Positions 1 through 5,388 of a stretch of 5,975 nt of DNA are shown here, in pieces. The stretch is from positions 1 to 5,975 of the forward strand of contig JANOQT010000027.1 in the NCBI GenBank assembly GCA_031415015.1. Direction: 5' to 3'. The position numbers and the translations under genes are program-made. The stretch comes from JAUYQR01 sp031415015 (GTDB lineage: Bacteria; Pseudomonadota; Alphaproteobacteria; Rhodobacterales; Rhodobacteraceae). Every line of letters starts with the position of its first letter. Position 1 is the stretch's first letter. The notes under the pieces were generated by a model. That model worked only from the letters and a program-made list of their open reading frames with translations, did no database searches and was not told the origin of the DNA.

Positions 1-110
1 GCTACGGCTGCGAGATCATCGCCGAGAAAGTCGACTTCCTGAGCCGCCCGAAGTCGGCCGAGAGTGAAAACCCCGAGTTGGTCGACCGCGACGACGAAAT
101 CCCGTTCTGA
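1..110 (+). CDS. ssb: Single-stranded DNA-binding protein, C-terminal end (partial)
   Basis: Only the last 35 codons are in the window; the frame starts at base 3 and the TGA is at 108-110. The visible peptide begins YGCEIIAEKVDFLSRPK and ends RDDEIPF. The first part matches the last strand of the SSB OB-fold, where family members read 'xEIIAxxVxFL'. The last six residues, DDEIPF, are the acidic tip that bacterial SSBs use to dock repair and replication partners. The linker between the two is only about 20 residues and is acidic, far shorter than the glycine-rich linker of a typical chromosomal alphaproteobacterial SSB. This suggests an accessory, plasmid- or element-borne SSB rather than the housekeeping copy (inference). 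The stop codon lies inside the loop-proximal part of a strong hairpin. The identification rests on the tip plus the preceding strand; the N-terminal part is outside the window. Confidence 0.82.
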   Translation, partial: YGCEIIAEKVDFLSRPKSAESENPELVDRDDEIPF

Positions 111-122
111 AAAGAACGGGAT
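99..122 (+). terminator. Perfect 10-bp hairpin with GAAA loop, overlapping the ssb stop codon
   Basis: ATCCCGTTCT (99-108) pairs perfectly with AGAACGGGAT (113-122) around a GAAA loop (109-112). The left arm encodes the I-P-F end of SSB, and the TGA stop spans the top of the stem and the loop. There is no T-run after the stem, so alone it is not a textbook intrinsic terminator. It may protect the 3' end of the mRNA or act together with the next hairpin. Confidence 0.55.
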
Positions 123-132
123 CTCCCCGAAA

Positions 133-160
133 GGGCCCGGCGGGGAAACCCGCCGGGCTC
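133..160 (+). terminator. Strong GC-rich hairpin, probable terminator between convergent ssb and dabA
   Basis: GCCCGGCGGG (135-144) pairs perfectly with CCCGCCGGGC (149-158) around a GAAA loop (145-148). The stem extends to 133-160 through one G-T wobble and one G-C pair. On the plus strand it is followed by AGATTATCTTT, a weak T-rich tail. It sits between the ends of the plus-strand ssb and the minus-strand dabA, so it could serve both directions. On the minus strand the tail reads CCTTTCGGGG, which is poorer. A smaller CCC-GAAA-GGG hairpin (126-135) overlaps it and competes for bases 133-135. Confidence 0.65.
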
Positions 161-197
161 AGATTATCTTTGGCTCGACAAGTGCCGGAGAAGTCGT

Positions 198-2603
198 TCA
201 AGACGACCCATGATGGGCGATACCAGCGACTGGCCCCCACTTTAGTCCTCCGACATAGCGTTCGGACATGTGCCCCGCGTCATCCAGCGTGAACAGGTGC
301 AACCAGCGATTGTCGAACAACGCGCGCACGCCGTCATGACGCGCAAGGATATCGTTGATCGCTGCCTGTGGGGCCTCGACGATGATCGACAGGCGCAAAG
401 GTTCGTGGGCCAAGCCGGCGCCGTCATGCACCGATTGCCAGGGCAGGCCCGTTCGCAACAGCCCGCCATTGCCTTCTACCACGCCGATCCCGCCAGTGAC
501 ATTGTGCAACAGCTTGTTGCCGCCGCCAAACGCCGCCGGGGCGACGGTTGATCCGTAGTATTGCAGGCTGATCCAGCTTGCCACGACGACAGGGGCCGTC
601 AGGATCAGTTCCAGCACGCCAAAACCCTTGTCCTGCCGCCAATCATAGCTGTGCAGGAAAGCCCGCCCGCCAAGGTTCTGTCCTGCAGTGCGGCTGCGTG
701 GTGCCGCGACGAAGGCCCGGCAGCCAGCAAGACCCCATTCTGGACGAACTTCGGCCCAGTTGCGCGACCGTCCGGCGATGTCACCGGCACCTTTGGCCCG
801 GGGCAGCCGCAAGGCCCGTTCACCCCGCGCGTGCAAACCCGCGGCCGCCAACCAGCGCTTCAAGTTGGTGAGGTCCTTGGTATGGCCGGCGGACGGGTGA
901 TCGCCATCGTAAACCAGCACGTCGTCCGTGGTGGTGTCGTGCAGGCCTGCGACGAACAGCGTGTCCTCCGGGATGGTTATTCCGCGCGCAGGCAGGCCAT
1001 GCCGCACGTCCGCATCGTTCAGCAGCCCTGCCAGAAGCCGTGCGTTCACTTCACCCGAATAGCCGCCGCAGGCGCCGCAATGCAAGGCACTGGCATGCGG
1101 GTTGTTGGTGACATTTGCGCCATGCCCGGCCAGCAGCACGATGCGGGCAAAGCCTTCAGTCATCGACATGGCGCGCAGCACCATTTCCGCCGAGGCCAAC
1201 TTTTGCGCCGCGTCCAGCCCGGGCGACAGTTGCGGTGCGGGATCATGCGGCAGATGCGAGGGCCCGAGGCCAAGCGCATCGCGCACCAACTTGCCTGCAT
1301 AGACCGGTCCCGTCGCCTCGACAAATGCGAAGGACGATACGGCGGCCAGCTTGAACCGGCCCCAGGCGCGTTTGGCGCGTGCGGTAATCCTGGCGGCGTC
1401 TTCCGCCCCGGCATGCGGCGGAATGGTGCAGGATTTGACGGTGGAGTTCAACAAGACCGGCAGCCGCGCCTCTGGCACGTCGGACGCAAAGGGCCGGTGC
1501 TCGACAAAGACGCCAAAGAACCCTGCAAAGCCGATGGTTTCAATGCCGGGGGCCACCCCTTCCAGCGCACGGCGGAACACCTCGGACCGCACGTCGATGC
1601 AGAACGCCGCCTGCAGCGCCGGGCGCGCCTGTGTCTCTGCCGGTGCCGGAGCGGCAAAGGCAGCCACCATGTCGCGCTGTGCGGCACGCTCGACCGACTC
1701 TTGCAGGATGGCGTCGATCACCTGATCGTTGCTGGGTAGCAACGCTGTGGCATGTTCGGCAACGGCAGCGGCCCATGTCTCACCAATCTTGGCCCTATAC
1801 TGCGCCAACAGGGCCACGTCCCACATCAGCCGTATCACTAGCAGGTCGGTCACATCGCTGTCCGTGCCCCCGGCAAGTTCAGCCTGCCACAACTCATAGC
1901 GGGCATACTGGCTCCATCCGCCTAGCGACATCAGGGCTGCATGGAAGGCCGTGTCCAGAGCCTCTGTCGGCAGGCCCAGCCGCGTCGTGGCCCAGGCCAG
2001 CGCCTCAGGCGCGAGGGCCGGTGCCCCTGCCACAAAGGCCGCAAAGCCCGTCAGCCCGGCAATCTCGGGCGTCAGATCATGGGCGGCAAAGCTGCGCCAT
2101 GCCGGATAGGCCGATGTACCGGGCACCGTGGTCCACAGCGCCTGACCCCTGTCGAAATGCCCCGCCGCAAAGGCGCTGATCCGGTCATTCACCAGACCGG
2201 GCCAATCAATCCCAGATGCCGCTGCCGCCAACTGTGCCACCGAAGGCAGCGCCCGGTGAAGGGTGGCTGGCTGCATTATGGCCGCCTTCAGCGCAGCCAT
2301 GTCCGCGGGGCGCCCTGCGTCGGGTGAGGCTGCCAGTGCCGCCGCCAGATCGGTGTCGCTGATCCGGCTATCGGCAATCCGCGCCAGATACCAGTCACGC
2401 GGTTGGGTCATAGGGGTTCCCGACACCCGGCCAAGACGTGCGGCGGTCTTGGCAAGGGTGTCGCCCGTCTGGCCCAGAAATGGGTTGACCGCGACACTCG
2501 ATGCCAGGGGGAACAGTGGGGGGATCGCTCGTGCGGCTGCGTTGGCCGCAGAAATCAGTGCTTCACTGGGCACCTTCGCAAGCTCAGGGTGATGGATCAT
2601 CAT
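198..2603 (-). CDS. dabA: DabA, zinc-containing subunit of the DAB inorganic-carbon accumulation complex (DUF2309/UPF0753)
   Basis: This is the cytoplasmic, beta-carbonic-anhydrase-like subunit that pairs with DabB to trap CO2 as bicarbonate at the cost of an ion gradient (family knowledge). Numbering from the most upstream ATG at 2612 (804 residues), the signature C-x-D-x-R reads CIDVRSE with Cys338 and Asp340. The second half of the site reads LAGHGANVTNNPHASALHC with His497 and Cys512, then GACGG. The 15-residue spacing of His and Cys matches that of the H524/C539 pair of the Halothiobacillus protein as I recall it. Other family blocks are RPEWGLAGCRAFVAAPR (623-639), the hydrophobic YDWRQDKGFGVLELILTAP stretch (656-674) and the glycine-rich LLHNVTGGIGVVEGNGGLL block (701-719). 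Length is normal for the family (about 800) with no frameshift. I place the start at ATG 2603 (801 residues), because AAGGA ends on the A of ATG 2612 and is spaced 8 nt from ATG 2603. It follows dabB by about 30 nt, so the two are co-transcribed. Confidence 0.95.
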   Translation of the reverse strand: MMIHHPELAKVPSEALISAANAAARAIPPLFPLASSVAVNPFLGQTGDTLAKTAARLGRVSGTPMTQPRDWYLARIADSRISDTDLAAALAASPDAGRPADMAALKAAIMQPATLHRALPSVAQLAAAASGIDWPGLVNDRISAFAAGHFDRGQALWTTVPGTSAYPAWRSFAAHDLTPEIAGLTGFAAFVAGAPALAPEALAWATTRLGLPTEALDTAFHAALMSLGGWSQYARYELWQAELAGGTDSDVTDLLVIRLMWDVALLAQYRAKIGETWAAAVAEHATALLPSNDQVIDAILQESVERAAQRDMVAAFAAPAPAETQARPALQAAFCIDVRSEVFRRALEGVAPGIETIGFAGFFGVFVEHRPFASDVPEARLPVLLNSTVKSCTIPPHAGAEDAARITARAKRAWGRFKLAAVSSFAFVEATGPVYAGKLVRDALGLGPSHLPHDPAPQLSPGLDAAQKLASAEMVLRAMSMTEGFARIVLLAGHGANVTNNPHASALHCGACGGYSGEVNARLLAGLLNDADVRHGLPARGITIPEDTLFVAGLHDTTTDDVLVYDGDHPSAGHTKDLTNLKRWLAAAGLHARGERALRLPRAKGAGDIAGRSRNWAEVRPEWGLAGCRAFVAAPRSRTAGQNLGGRAFLHSYDWRQDKGFGVLELILTAPVVVASWISLQYYGSTVAPAAFGGGNKLLHNVTGGIGVVEGNGGLLRTGLPWQSVHDGAGLAHEPLRLSIIVEAPQAAINDILARHDGVRALFDNRWLHLFTLDDAGHMSERYVGGLKWGPVAGIAHHGSS

Positions 2604-2611
2604 GTCGGGCA

Positions 2612-2616
2612 TCCTT
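2612..2616 (-). promoter_or_regulatory. Ribosome binding site of dabA
   Basis: Minus-strand AAGGA lies between dabB and dabA. It abuts, and by one base overlaps, the ATG at 2612, which is too close to serve that codon. It sits 8 nt upstream of the ATG at 2603, the expected distance, so it favours the start at 2603 (MMIHHPELAK...). A third ATG at 2600 follows directly. Confidence 0.6.
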
Positions 2617-2634
2617 GGGATTTAAGAAAGCGGA

Positions 2635-4170
2635 TCAGGTGTTCGGCGTCTTCGCCCAGTTGCCCAGCAACCGGTCGAACACCGCATTGGCATAAAGCCC
2701 GTTGGTCAGATGCACCCGCAGGCCCGCCGACGCCGGGTGATGCGCCCAAAGCGGAAACAGCGCCTGCGCCACGGCGACAAGGCCAAAGCTGAGCACCGCC
2801 AGTACGATCAGCGCCCATTCCAACGGGCCGGGGGCGGGCGTTGCAGGCAAGGTGCCAGCGGTCATCGCCTCAGCCCCGGCCTGAAGGGCGAAGTAGCCCA
2901 GCGATGCGGCCAGCGCGTAAATCACCGTCGTTCGCGTCAGCGCCTTTGGTGCAGCCCCAGCAAGGCCTTGGGCAATCAGATAGGCCACGCCAAAGATCAG
3001 GATGGCACCCAGAGCAATCGCTTGCGGTGACTTTGCGTCAAATCCGAAAGCCTGACCAAAACCAAAGGTCATCAGCGCATATATGGCAAGGGCGGTCAGA
3101 AAGGCCTGCCCGACCTTTGCGCCGGACGGCACGGCAATCGGTCCTGGCCTGCGGACCAGCGCCACGGCATCGACCGCGCCGCCTGAGGCAAGGAACGAAT
3201 GCGCCTTGTACAGCGAATGCGCCACGATATGCAGCAGCGCCAGCGGGAACAGGGCCAGCCCGCATTGCATGACCATGAACCCCATCTGCGCCACAGTGGA
3301 CCAGGCCAGCGATGTTTTCACCGCGGGTTGCGTCAGCATCACCATGCCTCCGAAGATCGCGGTAAAGCCGCCCAGCATGACCAGCACCGCCAGCACGCCG
3401 GGCGAGGCAAGCATCACATCGGCAAAGCGGATCATCAGGAACCCGCCCGCGTTGATGACCCCGGCATGCAGCAGCGCCGACACTGGGGTTGGCGTCTCCA
3501 TCACTTCGGTCAGCCAGCCATGCGTCGGAAATTGCGCCGATTTCAGTACCGCCGCCAAAGCGATCAGCGCTGCAGCCCAAATAGCCACACCTGGTGCGGC
3601 ACCGGCCTTCGCACCCTCCAGGATTGTCGCGATATCGCCGCTGCCAAAACCGCGCCATAGCACCAGCGCCGCGCCAATGATCACCAGCTTTTTGTGCGCC
3701 GCGCGGCGCGCCTGCACCCGATCGGGGTAAAAGAGCAGCAGTTGATGCAGGCTGAGGCTAGTCGCGATCCAGGCCAGCACCAGTTGCACCAGATGCCCCG
3801 CCGTCACCAGCAGCAGGACTGCCGCCAGGGTGGCGCACATCCAGCCCATGAAGACGCCTTGCCGGGCCTCGCCGTCCGCATAGGTGCCCGCATAGCGCAG
3901 CACCACCCACCCGATGAAGCTGACTAGACACAGCATCACCACGCTGACCACGTCCAGCCGCACCGACAGCCCCGGCAACAGAACTGCAGTCAGCGGCCCG
4001 AGCAGGATCAGCAGCGCAACCGAACCTGCTGCAATAACTATCGCGGCGATCCCCACAGCCTCGGCCACCCCGGCTACCGTCTTTGGTCGGCGTCCCGGGC
4101 GCAAAAATCCGAACACTGCACACAGGATCAAAAGCAGGGGGGCGAGATAGACAATCAGTGCTGCGCTCAA
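2635..4170 (-). CDS. dabB: DabB, membrane ion-translocating subunit of the DAB complex (NuoL/ND5/Mrp-like)
   Basis: This is the inner-membrane partner of DabA, related to the antiporter-like subunits of respiratory complex I and Mrp; it is thought to supply the proton or cation flow that drives one-way CO2 hydration. Numbering from ATG 4239 (534 residues), there are about 13-15 hydrophobic segments from residue 27 to 495. The Proton_antipo_M core includes KSAQFPTHGWLTEVMETP (233-250) with Lys233, His240 and Glu247, then TPVSALLHAGVINAGGFL (251-268), AVKTSLAWSTVAQMG (306-320) with Lys308, and HIVAHSLYKAHSFLASG (337-353). SLSLHQLLLFYPDR (161-174) and the soluble tail WAHHPASAGLRVHLTNGLYANAVFDRL point to DabB rather than NuoL, as does the adjacent dabA. 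I chose TTG 4170 (511 residues) because minus-strand AAAGGA lies 8 nt before it; the upstream ATGs at 4239 and 4209 lack a good Shine-Dalgarno, and the extra 23 residues look unlike the family. It is the first gene of the operon; the start is less certain than the identity. Confidence 0.92.
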   Translation of the reverse strand: MSAALIVYLAPLLLILCAVFGFLRPGRRPKTVAGVAEAVGIAAIVIAAGSVALLILLGPLTAVLLPGLSVRLDVVSVVMLCLVSFIGWVVLRYAGTYADGEARQGVFMGWMCATLAAVLLLVTAGHLVQLVLAWIATSLSLHQLLLFYPDRVQARRAAHKKLVIIGAALVLWRGFGSGDIATILEGAKAGAAPGVAIWAAALIALAAVLKSAQFPTHGWLTEVMETPTPVSALLHAGVINAGGFLMIRFADVMLASPGVLAVLVMLGGFTAIFGGMVMLTQPAVKTSLAWSTVAQMGFMVMQCGLALFPLALLHIVAHSLYKAHSFLASGGAVDAVALVRRPGPIAVPSGAKVGQAFLTALAIYALMTFGFGQAFGFDAKSPQAIALGAILIFGVAYLIAQGLAGAAPKALTRTTVIYALAASLGYFALQAGAEAMTAGTLPATPAPGPLEWALIVLAVLSFGLVAVAQALFPLWAHHPASAGLRVHLTNGLYANAVFDRLLGNWAKTPNT

Positions 4171-4178
4171 GGCCGTGG

Positions 4179-4184
4179 TCCTTT
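4179..4184 (-). promoter_or_regulatory. Ribosome binding site that favours a TTG start for dabB
   Basis: Minus-strand AAAGGA is followed by the 8-nt spacer CCACGGCC and a TTG at 4170. The site is part of a small inverted repeat, CTTTC-AAG-GAAAG (4181-4193). In the dabB mRNA this could fold over part of the ribosome binding site and weaken translation. Confidence 0.5.
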
Positions 4185-4253
4185 CAAGGAAAGCTTGCAC
4201 CCCGGTCATAGCTGCGGCGCTGCATTGTGTGAAATACATTGTTTACCGAATAT

Positions 4254-4272
4254 CGTTCTGTTAAAACGAACG
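4254..4272. promoter_or_regulatory. Candidate LysR-type operator (inverted repeat with T-N11-A spacing)
   Basis: CGTTC (4254-4258) and GAACG (4268-4272) are perfect inverted arms separated by 9 bp. They contain the LysR box form T-N11-A (T4257 and A4269) with matching symmetry. It ends one base before the regulator's start codon, so bound protein would block its own gene (autorepression), while lying about 85 bp upstream of the preferred dabB start, a usual place for LysR activation. Binding is inferred from symmetry and position only. Confidence 0.5.
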
Positions 4273-4273
4273 G

Positions 4274-5146
4274 ATGAACGATCTCAACTATCATCACCTG
4301 CATCTGTTCCGTGCCGTGGCCCATGACGGCAACCTGACCCGCACGGCGGAAAAGCTGAACCTGTCGCAGTCGGCAATCTCGGTGCAGATCCGCAAGCTGG
4401 AAGACCGACTTGGCCACCCGCTGTTTGAACGGCGCGGGCGGCAGTTGCACCTGACCGAGCCGGGGCGTATCGCTTTGGATCATGCCGATGCGATCTTTGC
4501 GGTGGGCGATGAGTTGGTGGGCACGCTGCGCGACGCCGGGCGCGCGGTGCAAGTCTTGCGGGTGGGTGCGCTTGCCACCTTGTCGCGCAACTTTCAGATA
4601 GGGTTTCTGCGCCCATTCCTTGGGCAGCCCGACAGCGAGGTGATCCTGCGTTCAGGCAGTCTGACCGAGCTTCTGGCCGGGCTGGAAACGCTCAACCTCG
4701 ACGTGGTGCTGACCAACCAACCCTCACAGCGCGATGCCACGACACCCTTTGTGTCGCACCGTCTGGCCGAGCAGCCTGCAAGCCTTGTCGGCACCGCGCG
4801 GCGCGTACAAAGCACTGGGGACCTGTCTGCACGTCTGACCACTCAGCCCATAATTCTGCCCAGCACCAACAGCTCGATCCGGATCGGGTTTGACGCTTTG
4901 GTTGCACGATTGGGTATCCGTCCCCATGTCGTCGCCGAGGTGGATGACATGGCGATGATGCGTCTTCTGGCCCGTGAAGATGTGGGCCTTGCCGTTTTGC
5001 CCCTGATCGCTGTGAAAGACGAGTTGGAACAAGGCGCCTTGATCGAGGCCGACCGCCTGCCTGGCATCAGCGAGACATTCTACGCTATCACCTTGGACCG
5101 CCGCTTTCCGAACCCGATGTTGCAGCGGCTCATCATTCTCGGCTGA
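4274..5146 (+). CDS. LysR-family transcriptional regulator, NhaR type, probable regulator of dabBA
   Basis: A 290-residue LysR protein, normal length for the family. The N-terminal winged helix-turn-helix spans about residues 5-65; the recognition helix region reads AEKLNLSQSAISVQIRKLE (25-43), followed by the wing LFERRGRQLHLTEPGR (50-65). A linker helix follows to about residue 92. The effector domain (about 94-288) resembles the periplasmic-binding-like domain of NhaR: LxVxxTxQP (142-150), ILPSTNSSIRIGFD (194-207), DDMAMMRLLAREDVGLAVLP (224-243), and a C-terminal YAITLDRRFPNPMLQRL. The start is NYHHLHLF-like, as in E. coli NhaR (NYNHLYYF). It is transcribed divergently from dabB, the classic LysR arrangement for regulator and target. 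No Shine-Dalgarno is seen before the ATG; the mRNA may be leaderless. The activating signal is unknown: bicarbonate or CO2 limitation, pH and Na+ are all conceivable. Family assignment is firm; the target is inferred from position. Confidence 0.9.
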   Translation: MNDLNYHHLHLFRAVAHDGNLTRTAEKLNLSQSAISVQIRKLEDRLGHPLFERRGRQLHLTEPGRIALDHADAIFAVGDELVGTLRDAGRAVQVLRVGALATLSRNFQIGFLRPFLGQPDSEVILRSGSLTELLAGLETLNLDVVLTNQPSQRDATTPFVSHRLAEQPASLVGTARRVQSTGDLSARLTTQPIILPSTNSSIRIGFDALVARLGIRPHVVAEVDDMAMMRLLAREDVGLAVLPLIAVKDELEQGALIEADRLPGISETFYAITLDRRFPNPMLQRLIILG

Positions 5147-5164
5147 CCAAAGGGCCGCCGCACT

Positions 5165-5178
5165 GACGCAGCTGCGTC
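5165..5178. repeat. 14-bp perfect palindrome after the LysR gene
   Basis: GACGCAGCTGCGTC reads identically on both strands and lies 18 bp downstream of the LysR stop codon. It could form a short stem at the end of the mRNA, but no T-run follows, so an intrinsic terminator is unproven; a protein-binding site is the alternative. Confidence 0.45.
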
Positions 5179-5311
5179 CTTGCGGGTTGCCGGCTCGTGA
5201 CGATAACTCGAGATGATCGGTCTGGCCTGCAGACTTACTGCCTCCAAGAGGTGGGCAGACCGAATGCGGCGCTAGCTGCTGGCTGCTTTCGACCATCGCT
5301 TAGCTGCGAGT

Positions 5312-5388
5312 GAGAGGAGTGCCGGTTGCCCGGTGACGGGTTGAGGGTCGGGAGAGTGGCTTCCGGCGCCCGTCGCGGGAGATTGCCG
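5312..5388 (+). promoter_or_regulatory. Possible structured leader and ribosome binding site of the DUF932 gene
   Basis: Two short stems lie ahead of the start codon: CCCG-GTGA-CGGG (5329-5340, a GNRA-type loop) and CCCG-TCG-CGGG (5369-5379). CGGC (5364-5367) can also pair with GCCG (5385-5388), enclosing the second stem. The Shine-Dalgarno GGGAGA (5377-5382), 6 nt before ATG 5389, overlaps the right arm of the second stem, so folding would hide it. Three purine-rich tracts (near 5312, 5343-5356 and 5377) could compete as alternative sites. Function is inferred from pairing only. Confidence 0.4.

Larger units (their letters stand above)
4171..4273. promoter_or_regulatory. Divergent promoter region between dabB and the LysR gene
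   Basis: With the TTG start for dabB, 103 bp separate the two divergent genes (34 bp with the ATG start). This stretch is more A/T-rich than its surroundings near 4225-4270 and must hold both promoters. Possible plus-strand elements are TTGTTT (4239-4244) and TAAAAC (4262-4267) with a 17-bp spacer. These would place transcription start at about the ATG of the LysR gene. TTGTGT (4225-4230) with GAATAT (4248-4253), also 17 bp apart, is an alternative. CATTGT occurs twice (4223-4228 and 4237-4242). No clear consensus promoter is seen for dabB, as is common for LysR-activated genes. The role is inferred from layout. Confidence 0.55.
5147..5388. other. Non-coding junction between the LysR gene and the DUF932 gene
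   Basis: I see no convincing gene in these 242 bp. In order it holds a 14-bp perfect palindrome (5165-5178), an 8-bp inverted repeat TCGGTCTG/CAGACCGA (5217-5224 and 5256-5263), and a purine-rich segment with two CCCG...CGGG hairpins before the DUF932 start. The first part (to about 5310) probably belongs to the end of the dab segment, and the second to the leader of the DUF932 gene. No transposase remnant or attachment site is recognisable. Confidence 0.5.

Noticed and set aside
561..1739. Long plus-strand open frame of 392 codons
   Set aside because: It lies entirely opposite dabA, which has clear family motifs; the frame is low in recognisable domains and rich in Arg, Gly and Gln, as expected of an antisense frame in GC-rich DNA.
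4191..4196. AAGCTT palindrome near the dabB start
   Set aside because: A six-base palindrome is expected by chance; only the adjoining CTTTC/GAAAG repeat over the ribosome binding site was kept.
2635..4239. Complex I subunit NuoL or an Mrp antiporter subunit as identity of the membrane protein
   Set aside because: No other nuo or mrp genes adjoin, the length is about 510-534 residues rather than over 600, and the SLHQLLLFYPDR block and adjacent dabA fit DabB.
4724..5296. Minus-strand open frame of 190 codons
   Set aside because: It is antisense to the effector domain of the LysR gene and has no recognisable motif; the LysR protein accounts for this DNA.
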